Assembly (NCBI GenBank): GCA_013398955.1
Contig: VWPU01011607.1
Location: 1 to 64,000 of the forward strand
Length of the DNA: 64,000 nt
Direction: 5' to 3'
From: Callaeas wilsoni
Lineage: Eukaryota; Chordata; Aves; Passeriformes; Callaeidae
The translations under genes were made by a program, and so were the position numbers. Within the stretch, counting starts at the first letter, position 1. Each line of letters begins with the position of its first letter. A model generated the notes under the pieces. It was given only the letters and a program-made list of their open reading frames with translations. It was not told the origin of the DNA and did not search any database. This document shows, one piece after another, positions 36,301-51,300 of the stretch.

Positions 36301-39300
36301 TATCACACTTCAGTTCAGCTGATGGTGTAACAGAGTTAACATTAGACTGACCTCTGTAAAACATGCTGAAACATTGGCCTTCATTTCCAAAGACTCAAAG
36401 TAATAATATCTCTAGCACCTCTCAGCAGTGCACTGTGCTGGCTAAAATTAGCTGAAACAGTTTACTGAATACAGTTTCTCAAACTAAATTAGTAATCAAA
36501 ACGCCGCAAGTTCAATTAGGAGCTTTGGAATAGGACAGAAATCACTAACCTTTTATTCCTTACCTAGAAAACATGGTGAACTTTAATAAACAAAGCTTAT
36601 ATATTAAAAGACTAATGCAGACCCCAAGCGCCTCAATAACTTCAAATACAGCAGTTCTGTAGAAGATAGTTTTCCTACATCATGAGTGTTCAAATTTCTA
36701 AACCATGACTACAAAGTATAACATAAAGAAGTACTTCTTTCCTATAAAGCAGCTATTGTCTTTAAGAAAGTAATCCGGGTGAAATGAATACTATCTAAGA
36801 TAGTGTGTGTGTTCTCAGATTTCTGCTCAAACTAAGTCAGGGCCTACTCTTTGCAGTTCTTACTCTTTTTCTGACTTCTCAGCTATTCACACAAGACGCA
36901 AATTCCAGAAGTCCACAAAGCTTCTCAAAAGTATTTTGAATAGATGCAGGTAACATGCACATTTAACCACATTCCTGTAGAACATATTCTTTTAAAATCC
37001 CACACAAGTGTTATCAGCTTTCAGCAAGAACGTTATGCATCAACTCAAATACAGACATCTCTAGTTGCAGTTGTATTAAAGAGTTCTAATGAGAATGTTC
37101 ACATAAGACTATCACAATTTTCACTGTACATTAAATAATTCCACAGACTCCAGTTATATTCAAAATTGGTGAGATTGCGGTATGCTAATTTTCTAATTTG
37201 ATAAAGGAATGCATTTTTGCTTCCCACTGTTTGTTTGCTAAATGTTCATGGTCAACTTTGGTATTAATATGACATAACAATACAAGGCTTTGAAAACATT
37301 TTTAAAAAGCAATCCAAACTGCCTTCATGTTATTTAATGCTGCATCTTCTAGGACTAAAATTTTGTGCACTAGACATGATCACCCACTTTTAAACCCTGC
37401 GAAGAGTCTCATTTTGTAAAACAAGCAATTCCTGAATTGATCACCAAATTACTAACAGAAGGGCATTCACATACCATGTTTACCACAGATGTCCTAACTA
37501 GATATGATAACTCAAATGTTCATCCAACAAAAAATTTACCTTTGCCTGACATATTCTGGCTTATCCTCATTTCAGTTCACAGAATATTCTGAGTTAAAAG
37601 GGATCCAAAAGGACCATCAAGTCCAACTCTTAAGTGGGTGACCTGTACAGAGATTGACCTCATGACCTTGGCATTATCAGCACCATGCTCTAACCAAACG
37701 AGCTAATCTCAGCTCCTACTAGCAGAACAAAGAGAAAAAAAAAAGCAAGTATTTTACTTGTTCCAACAAAAAACTGCTGCAAAATGTTGTGGGAGTAAAG
37801 ATAGATATGAGTACAAAAATCAGTTGTGTGCATAGGGGTAACATGTTGAATGAAAGGGCATGTTTCTATCTCTGTGAGAAACAATTTTTTAAATCCTCTA
37901 GCACAAATTTATTTAGAATGCACATCATTTGAAATTAATGAACACTCAGCTCACAATGAAGTTTTTTTAGTACTGCCAGTACTTGTAGTAAGTACAATAC
38001 TTCTGGTATTCTCCAGATGGAAGCATACAAATTTAAAAACCCAAAAGGCTATTGTCCAAGAGTGTCACCAAACAATACAAGAGTTGTAAAAATCAGACTT
38101 TATCTGACTTACCGCCAGTGCTTTAGACAATTTTGTTCTATAGTTATTCAAAACAATCACACTGATCTCCTTAAATGGCACATAGGCAAAGCCATCTTTA
38201 ATAAATACTCTTCTGGCTCTAAATAAGTCCACAGCATCTGCAAGTCCAACCTGAGATAGAAGAAAAAACCCACATTGTGGATTAGCAAAACTATGCAGTA
38301 ACAATGCTTACAGCCCTAAGATTCAAGATGGACCAGCGAAAACTTTAAGTCATTTTCTGTCTTTTAACACTGTCTCCAGACAAAGATCGTGAAATTAAAT
38401 GTTGACTTAGGAATAGTTGATCATTATTTTGGTGGGAAAATATTGCTTGATTACAGAAAGTCATGCAACTAGGCAAAATAAGCTACTTCAAAGTTTGTGT
38501 TTACAAGTATTGACTCAATTATGTAGCTTTGCATCACTTACTGATTTGATATTTGAAAATGGATTTCTGTTTCAGATGTCTTAAAATATTTGATTCATGT
38601 AAGCTACATACAAAAGGTTTTGCAAACAGATCTGGAACCCAACCAACTTTACTCCAAAGAATCAGTGGGCCACATTACAAATTTTTTCCTCTTCCCTTGC
38701 TCTCTTGCAAAACAAATTTCAGACTAATACAATCAGACCAAACCTAATTTCAGCAATAGATGTTTGAGAATGTCTCCATCCTGAAAAATCTGACAGCCAG
38801 GTAAATTAAGTCAATTGTCTGGGAAACATTAAAACTTAAGATCATTTTTGTGGCAAAAGTAAAGGATGGCAGAAGAGGACAGAAGACATTATTAGAAGTT
38901 TGAAGCTTCCTTCATTTTCCCAGTCCATCCCTCCCTCCACCCTTATACTCACATGAAGTAGAGGAACTCTCATTAATCTTCTAGATACTTGGATTTACTA
39001 TGAGTATTAGGTAAACTTACAATTAGTAACTCTGCATTTAACTGAGAGAGAATGAATGCAGACGTGTGGGACTCAGCAATTTTTACTTACCTTATAGAAC
39101 ATTTGTTCTTTTACTTTAGACATACTGAAGCCAGGGGTTGATGAACACAGCTCATTAGCCAATTCACTTTTCAAGTCTTCATCAATCTAAAATTAAGAAT
39201 TTGTTTTAAAACTGTTAAAATACTTTTGGATAAGGCTTTTTTATTTTATTAGCATGAGTTAAAATATTACTTAACCTGTAATATCATCAGTTTAGTTGAA

Positions 39301-42300
39301 AAGAGAAAAAGAATTACATATTCAGCAAGTGATCACTAATAATTAATTAAGCAGAAACTAGCAAAATACTAGTGGTCAATAGTGTTAAGCAACCTTCCCT
39401 CTGAAGTAGAAGAGCAGATTTTAAACTACAGTAATTTTAAGCATTAACAAGAACTGTAAAAAACATTTTTAAAAGTCTACTTCTCTAAAATAAAACTTCT
39501 GACAATCCTTGCTTGTCTCTAGATACACATTAAAACAAAGCAAGATGAATATATGGCAGTTAGTAAGGACTTAAACAACTTTGTCAGATTTTTAACAAAA
39601 AAAAACGTTTCAGCTTATTTTTAAATACAGACTTAACAAAAATATATCTAATCTTATATTCAGGAATTTAACTTTCCTTTTTCTAAGAAGCGAAACCAAT
39701 GGTGTATTTATCACCCTCTAAGTGTTAGTGCTTTTGCAGTTCTTGAAACAAGTAAAGCAGCAATGCTCTAATTTAACAACTTGAAGTATTTTAAAATCAC
39801 ATTACATTTCCTAATAAAAAAACTTAAATAGTACATATACATAAATACACATCATAGAATATGCTGAGTTGGAAGAGACCCATCAGGATCATAAAGTTCA
39901 CTTCCTGGCCCTGCACAGGACACCCCAAGAGTCATCCCATGTGCCTGAGAGCGTTGTCCAAACATTTCTTGAACTCTGTCAGGCTGGTGCTGTGACCACT
40001 TTCCTGGGGAACCTGTTCCCTTGCCCAACAACCTTTTGAAGGGTTGAAAAACCTTTTTCTGATATCCAACCTAAACCTCCCCTGGCACAACTTCAGGCCA
40101 TTCCCTCAGGTCCTGTCACTGGTCTCTCTTCAGAGAGAAGAGATCGGTGTCTGCCCCTGCTCTGCCCCTCACAAGAAGTTGTGACTGCAATGGGGTCTCC
40201 CCTCAGTCTCCTCCAGGCTGAACAGCCCAAGTGACCTCAGCTGCTCCTCATACAGCTTCCCCTCCAGACGTTTCACCATCTTCATGGCTCTCCTTTGGAC
40301 ACTCTCTAATAAATTTATCTCTTTCTTATATTGTGGCACCCAAAACTGCACACATTTGCATAACGTGCTTTCAATGAAGTATAATGGGAGTAGTCTCTGA
40401 CTGAAAGGAATTAAAATGTTAAGGAAGGCAGAATACCTTCTCAAAACGTAGATGGACAGAAGTGTCACCAAAGCATAACACGTTGTGTGACACTGCATAA
40501 ACTGGATGTGTGCTCCAATACCTACAGTGAGCTGAAAGAAGGTTGCAGTCAATGCAGCTTTTAGAGACTAGTCAGGAACCAAGCCCAGGCCATCACACGC
40601 AATACATGTGCAGACTCCAAATCCAAGATGAAGTCAGCCAGTGTCTTTCCTCTCCACGGGAAGGGATGTGTTTAAGCAGTTTTCTTCTCCGAATGGGGCA
40701 GAACGTCTAATTTGTTAACCAACACTGTTATGCAGTTAAATCGGCATTTAGACAAAATTTTTTGCCTTCTCAATTGAAAAACCCAAGAAAACAAAAGAAA
40801 ACAAAACGCTTTTCTTGGAAGTCATAGGAAGGACCCTTTAATTTCAAACTTGGAGGAGCAGCTTAGTGAAAAGCAGTGATTTGATATATGCATATGAAAT
40901 AGCCAAGGCGGCAATGTTGAGAAGACTTACGGTTACCCTGTCTGCATCTTGATGTAATCTGTAGGACTCTCTCAGGAAAACCAGCTTTAAAAAATAATAA
41001 TAAAGATGCCAGCAAGGCAGAAGAATGTAGCTTTGAAGAGAAAGGAAATACACAATAGCATTATATTCTGCATGTAAAAATGTAAAGCTCAGCAGCCTTC
41101 TTTAACAAAGCAGCTGTATCAAAACAATTAAATGTGTTTCTGTAAATGAAACGAGAAAATACTTTCTATAAAATACTCTCATGAACAATCTTATTCTTGT
41201 TAGACTTTGAAAAATTCCTGCTTTTCAAACATGACTCACTGAAAGTATATACAAATTTAACACAGTGGTACCAGAACCCCATTATTCCTTCAAAATGCTC
41301 TATTTCTTGTCTAAGTATAAATCTAAGTCACTGCATCAGCCTGCAAGCCTGCCTTTCACCTACCAGAGACCTACATTTTCATTTTAACTCCAAAATGGTG
41401 GCTTCCATTTTCAAATGTAACAGTTTTATGCATTTTTAGTAGAATTTCCTTAAGAGAGCCAGCGGACCGTGTCATTCCAAACCTTCACTGACCATGTAAA
41501 TATACTGACTACATAAAAACAGTCCAACACATTGTATAGCACAAGTGGTTACAATTCCATTATTTCTTCTAGGATATCTTACTAAAAATAACTCCAGCAA
41601 ACCAAGCCAAGGACAGGGTGGGGTTTTTTTGCAGAGCTATTAAAGCAGTCTAGAAACTGTTTTACAGACAGGCCAGCAATACTGAGGGGAGAACAAAAAG
41701 AGGGAACGGCAAGGATTCCTTTTTTATTTGTTCTTCCAAAACAAATTAGCTCAATTTCATCAACAAAACCATTTTTTTCAGTGTTACACTTCATTTCAAG
41801 GGGGATTTATTCCAAACTTTACAAGTTGTCTACATTCTTCTTTATTAGTAATTTGACCATATCAATTTTGTACAGATGTAGTGACAGTCATTTTTTATTT
41901 TCTTGCATGTCACTAGCAAACAATTTAACACTGTTGGGGTAAAAGTGATCCTGGTGAATCCTCACAAAAAACAGGTTAATGGGCCATAACTAAAGATTTA
42001 GATACAACTGTGGACAGTGTGACCAAAAATACCATTTTATCAGAAATTGTATTTTTTAAACAAACACAACTATTATTGCAAAGCACTGTTTATTATATAA
42101 ATAAATATTATACATAAAGCTATAAAATAATTTATTTCCTGTAGGCTCAAGTATCTTACAGGGTAGGCAAGCGTTCAGCAGCCCTACTTTAGTCCTTGCC
42201 TTTTCACCAAGTTCACATTGCCTTCATGTTTTCAGCTAATAGAGAGAAAGAGAAAGAAGAAACAAGGGTAATCCCAGCCCCTAACTAAAGCTGGGAAATG

Positions 42301-45300
42301 ACTCTAGAATGCGTTCAAAATAAAATTGGCTTCCCTAAAGACTGGAACATGAAAAATAACCTTCCATTGGCATTAGTGATTTCACCATTTTCACCTAAAA
42401 TTGAATGAAGATGCAATACAAAGAAATACGCTCCTCATAGTCCAAAGTCAGACTCTAGCTTTCAGTTAGGCCATGCCTGTATCTCTGCATCCAGGGCATC
42501 ATGAAACATGTACCCCAGTTTTTCTTGATTCACAGAAGCTAGAAAAGCTTCTTTTTTACTGTTGTTTTTGGGTTTTTCAATTATTTCAATAAGAATACTA
42601 CAGTTTATATATTCAATAATTTTATCCTAAAATAGCACCTGCAAAAACACATTCAGTAACCATTAAAAATTAGATACAATTAAATACAGCTTTTAAGATT
42701 CTAACCGAGATTGGAAAGAGAAATAGCCTGCTTAACTTCTGACAGAACTCAGTGATCTTCACCAGATAAAATACTGCATTGCTCAAAATATTTTTAAAGA
42801 AAACAAAATAAATTAGAACTCTTAGAATTCTTCAAGGAGTCTCACCTGGTGATTGTCTGGCCTTCCACATGGAACTGATTAAACTCACCTCACAGAAAAA
42901 AATTCACTAGTTTTGCCTTGTTTATTTGTAGCCAGTTTAGTAAGCTGCTTATCACTGTCAGACTTTGCTTTGCACAAGCCAAGAACACCAGGAAAAGGAT
43001 CTTCCCTTTTCAGTGACGTGGGTGAGGTAGAATAGCTTGAAACAATTCAAAATTCATTGTAAGTTTCTGAGATTTAGGAAAAATAAAGATAGAAAAAGAG
43101 AGGAAGGGAAAGAAGCAAGCACTCAGGACAAGTTGCGTTATTTCTACTTTTCTTGCTTTCTATGTGCAGTTTATTCATTGACTTTTAATCACAGAACTGT
43201 CTTGGAAACACAAAGACACATAAATTTAGATTAAAATATGAATAATTTAATATGTAGGGCTTGGTTAAACAAACACAGTCAGTGAGGTAGTCCAAAAACT
43301 TCAAAATAAATTTGATATCCCTACCCTGCTTTAATGAAGCGATAAAGATGCATGCACACATTACACTGCTATACAAGTGCAACTACTCAGTTTTACTGTT
43401 CCTAAGTCTCCCGGTAAGGAACAAGAACTCCATGCACAAGTCCTTTCCTTTTCCAAGACTCAGCTTCAGGTATTTATGTGTGCATACCACTGGTGTCCTT
43501 AGAAAGTGAGCTTCCTAAGATTTGCTTTTAGTCACAGAGCACCTGGTACTCAAGTGGCACAACACCCTTCCCAAAAACAGGTGGTGTCAATTTATACTTT
43601 GCTAAATTGCAACTTTAGGCATGAAGCAGAAAAAACAATCACTTCCTAATCAATCTTTTCCATTGCCACACATCACACTACAAACTAAGCTAGCACTAGA
43701 ATACCAGAGTATTAACCTAGATACCATTACATGTGAGAACATAAATTTAAAGTGTAATCAGCCAGTTAATGAATACTAGCTTGATTAGCAAAGGACACCA
43801 TTTCCAGCTCTCCTACCAATTAAAAGGATGAAGAACCTTAAAGAAAACATTCTAGAGGCTCGTAAATATGTCATTCACAAATCTGATGATTATCAGTTTC
43901 ATTCTGGCCAAGCACAAATTAATTAAGAAGAAAATTTTATCTTCCAAAGTACTACAAGTTTATATTTTAGCTCAAGTTCAGCTTCCTGGCATACCTAAAA
44001 ATATAAAGGGCAGCACTCGGAATTATTATCTAGTCTTATGCATCAGTTGAAATATTGTTCAGGCTTTTTTTTAGAGTCAAGAGTGGGCACAGAAAGAACA
44101 TTTTATGATCTGCCTCACTATGCAGCTAATTCATGGTTACCATAATCACAGAGAAACTCAGTGACACAGGTTCAGTCTCCTACATGCCTGACAAACATTT
44201 CCCTGTATCCATTAAAAGGAAAGCTGAACAAAACAATTACTACAGAATTACCTAGAAACACTACCACATACATGTTAGAGTCACACATGACTGAAGAACG
44301 AACAAAAGATCCTTCTGGTAAATACATCAACAAGTTTTCTTTCATTTACAAACTGGGATAGTAGCATCAGATGCAATTATAAAGAAACTTGTTAACAAAT
44401 GTTTCTCTACATTCAATTTCAGGATTAGCAGGGAAGAGTGTTTCAAAGTTGGCAGACCATTTTCTGAAGTTTCTGTCCGAAAGAACAGCTAGTAAATTCT
44501 ACTTGCAGAGTAATTACATCCTGCAGAAACCATTCTATCAGCTTTTATGCTGCTGTATTAAGGAACAACATAAACATCTCCAAAGCTACTGCATTCACTG
44601 CTATGTAAAAAAATAAATACATTTTACAAACATTATTAACTTCAACCACTACAAAAGAACTTAACACCTTGATTATTCAAAAAAATTTTTCTCCTAGTAC
44701 AGCATATGGGTATCATTTTTAAAAATACACTATTGATTTCCCAATTTTCTCTTTTCTCATTCCCAAAAAGAATGTCTAAAATATTTATAGAAAAAGGGAG
44801 AGACACTTGATGACATCTTTCTGCTTGTCTATACTAAGTTTCTTCCAAGAATCCAAAATTACCAACTGCTAAGAACTGAAAAATCTATAAGGATGAGGTT
44901 AAGATTTGCTATTTTTCCTACCTTTTCCAAGCCTTTAGATAAATGGCAGTCAGGTATGACCTGGTCAACTACTGAGTGCTAGAGCACATTATCACACAAG
45001 CAGTGTGGGTTCCCTTCCCACTTCTACCTTAGGCTAAAGAGCCTGGTGTACAAGATCCTATTTTCCACTACATTTTTGGCACAGCTGCCATTTAAATTTT
45101 ATTTCAGAAATCCAGAGTTACAGCAGAATGTCTGCCTCAGGATTCAGAATGTATTCCAAATGTTGTCTAGCTGCTTGCAGCTAGATTAAGACGAAGAATG
45201 TTTTTATTCCTTGTATCTGTACTGCAGCCTTTTCTGCAATTTTTATTTCAAAGAACATAACTTTTTCAAAGCAGTTAGAGAATGTACTTCAAACCAGAAA

Positions 45301-48300
45301 GAACATATATAGCACCTAGTACAGAAGGTTTTAGCCTTAGAGTGGACTGTAAAGTTCCTTTTTAACTCAAATGATGAAGTACACAAAGCCATTTAGTAAG
45401 AATCATAGTGCCCCAGTGCTCTAAAGGGGCATAAGTAACTATACATTTTCTGGTGTAGTTTGACTTTACTTCCACAAATCAATTTTAAGCAATAAAAAAG
45501 ACCTTCTAAGGGTCCATTTAGATTTCTGCAGACAATCAGCATCTGTTTCTAATCAAACTGAGATGATTGCCAAATTAAAACTTTTAATTAGCATTTTGCA
45601 TCATTTACAAACTGTTGTTCATTATGTTTATGAAGGTGAAAAAGGACATCCCCAGTAGCTATATATTCTTTAATCACATCTATTACTCAATTCTACAATT
45701 TCATAGAATATCACTGACACCATATGTGCAAATAAATGCATGCAACTAGAATTACTGCAGCAAAATGCACCAGTTTACTCCATAACTAATAACAAAGTAA
45801 TGCTTACAGCTCAAGGATCCATTAGAGAATAGTTAATAAAGAGCCCCTCATATATCCTGCCAGTGGACCAAAAAAAAAAAAAAAAAAATTCAAGCTTTAT
45901 TTTAAAAGTCTGTGAGAGAATATTACCACTCATTTTAAGCTTAAATGTTTTAATCAAACCTCACTCCATCTACTCATCCCTCAAAATGTTAGCTCACTAG
46001 AATACCCAGGCTTGCTTGGCAATCAACCCAATTACTTTTGGATGAGAATAACTCACTACGTTTTTTAAAGCATTAAAAGCACCCATGTTTCGCTGTCTTA
46101 TTTAACAAACTCCAGCACTTAAAAAACCACCCTACTCCTAAGGTTTACTCCTACACCTTTCCACATACAATTTTGTTTGTTATGACTCTAAGCATGGAGT
46201 TAAATGACAGAATACATATTTTTGGCAGTAAGGCACATTTCCCACTTAGGCATGCATCACTTATGACCTTTGCTGTCACCTGTAAGATAAGCATGACTGG
46301 TTTGCAAGTAAAGGGACAAATACGAGATTTAAGTAGTGGGAAAGTGAGATACAATTCAGAACCATTTCCTCAGCAAATGCAAACCGTAGCCTACTTGCGT
46401 AGTTATTGTCTTAGCTTGGCATAAGTTTCCATGCAGTAATATAGACTCCAGTCAGTTTCTACTTTTAAGCATTTTCTCCATCCTGTTTGGGAAAGGAAGA
46501 AATATTATGTGACGCCCCTGAAATGAAAAGTAATAAACCCTATCAGAAGAACACTCTGGTTTAAACACCTAGTTCCAAAATGGATAATTATAGTCACAGC
46601 TCTTTAGTGGCTAGACATGGATAATTATAGTCACAGTCCTTTAGTGGCTAGACATGATATTGAGCATTCTTTCAAATGTATCTGTCCTTAATAGGGACAC
46701 AAACTAGTCCCCATTCTCATTAATCCACATCTGACTGTAGGATCTTCTGTACCAAATAAAGGCAGTCATAAAGCATTTTTTTCAAGAAGCTGAACTACGA
46801 ATATTTATACAATTGCCCCACTACCAAGATAAATGTTTTTGAAGAAAGCATAATAGTGATACCAGAAAGTCTCTCATAGGACTTCTCTGATCATAAAAAT
46901 GGAAATTAAAGAAGTTTAATTTCTACTGCTTAAAGCAGCTAAAAAAGCACTTCAACTGCATCATCAAAGAGCTACTGCCGAAAAAAATTCCATCCCTAAT
47001 GCATTTTGCTCTTTCCATTTCATTTCGCAGTTCTCATTCCTTCCTCTCAAATGCCTGCAGATGCACTAAAGACCTTTAGCTCCCCCAACTGACTATTCCC
47101 ATCTGCCATTCCTTCCCCATTACTATGATCCAAAGCATTTATTAAAATAATGTCCTTTATAAAAGCATCTAAAAATTAGGGCATCTGATTCTGAAATAAC
47201 TGGCTGTTACCCAAAAAATAAGGCATCTAAACTAGAAGTTACTTAAAAGGTCATAATATTTTTTAAATTTCAAGAGGCTATTCACAGATAAGAAAGTTCA
47301 ATTTAAACTTTTTTTTTCCTGCTTTGTGGAGAGGACACAGCAACACAGATGTATTCAAGATGAAATCTACTGTGCTTAGAAGTTTATTTCTTTTGCACAA
47401 TGCAGAAAGATAACAGTGAACAGAAGCATTGCAGGAAATAGAAATCAAATTATACAACATCCTTGCACCACAGATTATAACATGATAATAACTACTAATT
47501 TTCATTTCTTGTGGAAGCAACTAAGAGGTACAAACAGTCCGAAGATAAAGAAACCAGAACAGTCAAAATGATGACCAGAATATCACCAAAAAATAAATTC
47601 AGAATTAAATTTTGCATTCTATTCTATTCCGTATTCCAGTATGTAAGTTAAATTCCTGGAAAGGTACAGCAACAAATCAAAGCATCCAATAGCACTTGGA
47701 AAAAACACGAAACAAGCAGCGATCCACCTGTGACTGTCAAAAATCCCAACTGTGTTAAGCCGATTTCACGGCCTTTATCACAGAGCAGCAGACCTCAGGG
47801 GCACAGAAAAAAGCAGGTGTCATATTATGTCAAACACCCTTGAAGTCACCAGAAGACACTTTCACATGCAAATGACTGAACAGTTCCAAATAGTTCCACA
47901 GAATCTTCTATAAGCTGGGTTCAAAATCCATTAGAAAAGCCTTGCATGGAAGAATTGAACTCAAATAGCTAAGTTCCACAATCAAACTAGAATTTAATAC
48001 TTCAGTTCCTAACCTATACATTAAAACGGGAGCAGACCACATATTGAAATGCCATGAGGCTGAGGGCACTGCAAGAGCTCTAGAGAATGAGGTCAGGGAA
48101 GAAAACCTGATCTAAAACTGAAGGCTGTAAAAATGGCAAAGGACACTCACAGAAATGACAAAACACCACACAAAGAAAGGCTTAAAGAAGAAATAAGAAA
48201 GCCTATGACAGACAGACAGCAAACACAAAAAGAAGGAAAAAACAAACTAACTAACAGGAAGAAAAGTCCTACTTTTCTCAACTAGTGGACAGAACAAGAA

Positions 48301-51300
48301 GAAACATGCTAGGTTTGACATTAGTTCAAAAAAGTTTAAAGGAAAGTAAAGCAGCAGAATGACGGCCACCACTGTGAGATTGGAATATACAGATACGGGC
48401 AACTTTGCAAGCAAAGCTGTGACATTTTCACGGACAAGGCAAATGACACTACTGTCATCTTCAGAATGCTGTTCAAAGTGTTGAAGGAAAAAAACAAAAC
48501 AAAACAGAACAACCCAGGCACAGCACTTTGAAAGCAACCACAGATCATTTTGGTCCATCTGAACAGAAGAGATCCTAAGACCATCCCCAGGGAGAGACAA
48601 AACGTGACTGATTAAGGTGAACAGGTTTTGTGGCAAGTTTTCACAAGAACCAAGTGAAGAACCAGAAGTTCATTAGATCTTCCAAATCAACACAAGATGC
48701 ATCACAGACCTACAGCTGCAGATGCTAAAAGGACAAATCTTCCATTCGATGTCTAAGAACAAGTGGCAGGTCTTGGAGAGTTAAAATTATGCAAGGCAAA
48801 GCAGACAAAAGGCTGACACTCAGATTGAGAGCTTCAAAGGAGAGATTTCTGACCATGTCAAGAACAGCTTTGTAGCTGAAGCCCAAGTATCACTTATCTG
48901 TAAAACCATTTATTTTGTATAATTCCTTCATATCCTGAGATTAAAATATTTTTATATTTTAACCTTAGAGATTAAAATATTTTCTTTAATGACTATAATA
49001 GTTAAAATATTCACAAATTTCCCTTTAAATATCTATAAATCTGTTAGTGTCTTTTACTGCCAAAACTGTCAGGCATCATTGATGTAATTACTCATTTATA
49101 GTAAGATTTTAATACTTTAATCTCCTAAATTGATGTAAATCTCAACCACACACCTGTGTTTGCACATTCTCTTTGATGGGCTCTGTCACCTTAAATGTCA
49201 GCATTTACTCCTCTTGAGTGCTGCTTAAGGATTTCCGATGCTCCCTACGTGACTGACTTTGCACATAGATTATTTAATATGCCTTGAGTGCTGAAAATTA
49301 CATGCTATACATAAAAAGCTTCTGTATTTATCTAGATGATCGGAGTACTGTCCCTTAAAAACCTCTTTCTTTTTTTTTTTAATACATTAAGTATAGAAAA
49401 GACAAAAAACATTCTGAAATACCTTCAGAACCATTCCATTATTCTCCTTTTACTGAGATAGAAAAACAATCAACAAATCAGGCAAAAATACTCTTAAAGC
49501 AGAGATTTATTCTTGCTTTCCTTCTACTCTCTTCCTTTCTCGACGTTTTATTCAATACTATGCACTCTACCTCTTGCTCATGCTGGCATAAACTGGTAGG
49601 TATAAACAATAATATTTCAGAGTACTGTAAAATTTTGAGCACCAAAGCAATGTTCCACTAGGCTGGGCACCACCAGTCCAGGCATCTTCCACACCTGTCA
49701 GAGAAGAGACTGGCCTAAGCTATTCCTAGGAGTGATTAAAATGCAATCTACATGTTAGTAGTTCAAAGAAGTGTCTCAAATACAAACTCAAATCAAGCTT
49801 CGTTTCTTTTTCCAAGAAATCCAGGTCCCAGAGGCTTATTACAGAATACTACAGATGGACTAACTTAATCCAGTGCCAGCTTTGTAAAAACATTCCAAGG
49901 AAGAACCTATCTAACCTTCAAATTTCCATTATTTATACTAAATGTAGAGAGACTTATTTTCACGAACATTGTAAAAGTTTTGAATTGTAATAAACCTATG
50001 CATGTTCAGACATATTCATCATACTGAAGTCATTATGTTTAGCTTGAGTATCGTGAAGTTTATAGTCTTCCTTTTTTAAGTGAAGGGCATCTTTATAATC
50101 AGGTAAAACTCCCCAGAGCATGCATTTACTAACTTTAGTAAACCCTGTGCCACATATTTTGCTCATTAACAATACAAATGTCAGCCACTAAACATAAGAA
50201 ATCCTATTAAAAAATTAAAACATTCGTTTTCCTTAAATTCCATTTCTATTTTTAATTACAGAAAGCTCTTGCTCTTTGATTAAAAATTTCTTTAACCATG
50301 GAATGAGAACTACTATCATATCTCTACAGCTGACCATCACATGAAAAAAGCTTTTGAAATCTGACATTTTTTTCTTCTAGTTGTTAACAACTTCATTCTT
50401 TACAAAATTTGCTAAATAAGATCTTTTTATTAAGTATTCAAAGATCTTAAATACGCAAAGATCTTAACAACTTAAGTATTATCCATTAGTGGGATTGAAG
50501 ATTTCTTGATTCTATAAAGCAATAATTCTCAACCCATAATTCACAACATCTCAGAAATTAGTCTGCAAAACTCCTGCAAAAGATATACGTAGGTATCACT
50601 TTCTCATGCATGTAAGCAAACAAGAAAAGGTGAGAGGTGACAATTACTGAATTCTCAATTTTAGGTTCACTTTGTTGGTGCTGTAAATGAAGACAATTGT
50701 GACAAAACTGTACAAGACAATCCATTTATTCCTCCTCCCCACAAAAGAGTTGACCAGTTCTTTTAATAAATACTGAGAACCACTTCTTACAGTGGTTCTG
50801 AGAATTGTTAAAATCGCTATGCCAGACTACGCCAAGGCCAAGCTTTAGCAGCTCTGGCCTTTCTCAGATTACAGTTCTGAAACCAGAACCATTATCTAGA
50901 AAACAGAAGGCACCTGTCTTCTCTTTAAAGAAATTTAACTAAAAGTTTTTTAGTGCATCATAAGCAACTGAAAGTTCTGTAAAAGAATTTCTATCCATTT
51001 ACCCATATAGGAAATGGATTGTAACAACTTACTTCCTTTTTCTGAAGACCATCTTTTTCTAAAAGGTACAGCACAAAGTTTGACTTCCATCTTGTTTCAT
51101 GCCACAGTAAGGCACGAAAACATGGTAATGTCTAACAGAAAAGCATGAAGAAAGTAGTTCATCCTAATTTCCTTTTCAAAGGGAATGTTTCCTTTTACAA
51201 ATAGAACATTGAGAAAAAGAATGCTTTTAGAGTGGCCTTACTTTTGTAGTGGGCTCTACATAGCTCCATAGCATTTAGACATATGGAATTCATTAGTAAT

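Larger units (their letters stand above)
6340..38112 (-). other. PRIM2: PRIM2 intron 6
   Basis: This 31,773-bp phase-0 intron has donor GTAAGT at 38112 and acceptor TTCCAG ending at 6340. It holds CR1 fragments at 9490-10140, 10950-11065, 13010-13320, 13380-13515, 24780-24949 plus 25702-25760, 26330-26560 and 34505-35580. It also holds an LTR (24950-25701), the GC-rich insertion at 22937-23579, two copies of a dispersed repeat (18515-18800 and 32845-33360) and the SINE at 37579. Stretches at 6.4-9.4, 11.1-13.0, 13.6-18.4, 18.8-22.9, 26.6-32.8 and 35.6-37.5 kb are mostly AT-rich intron with only short chance reading frames. Mildly GC-richer blocks at about 7320-7660, 14850-15400 and 23860-24110 were not identified. 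Confidence 0.85.

Noticed and set aside
37630..37715. tRNA-Ile gene
   Set aside because: The A-box half is recognisable but the B box and acceptor stem are degraded and a CR1-like tail follows, so it is a SINE.
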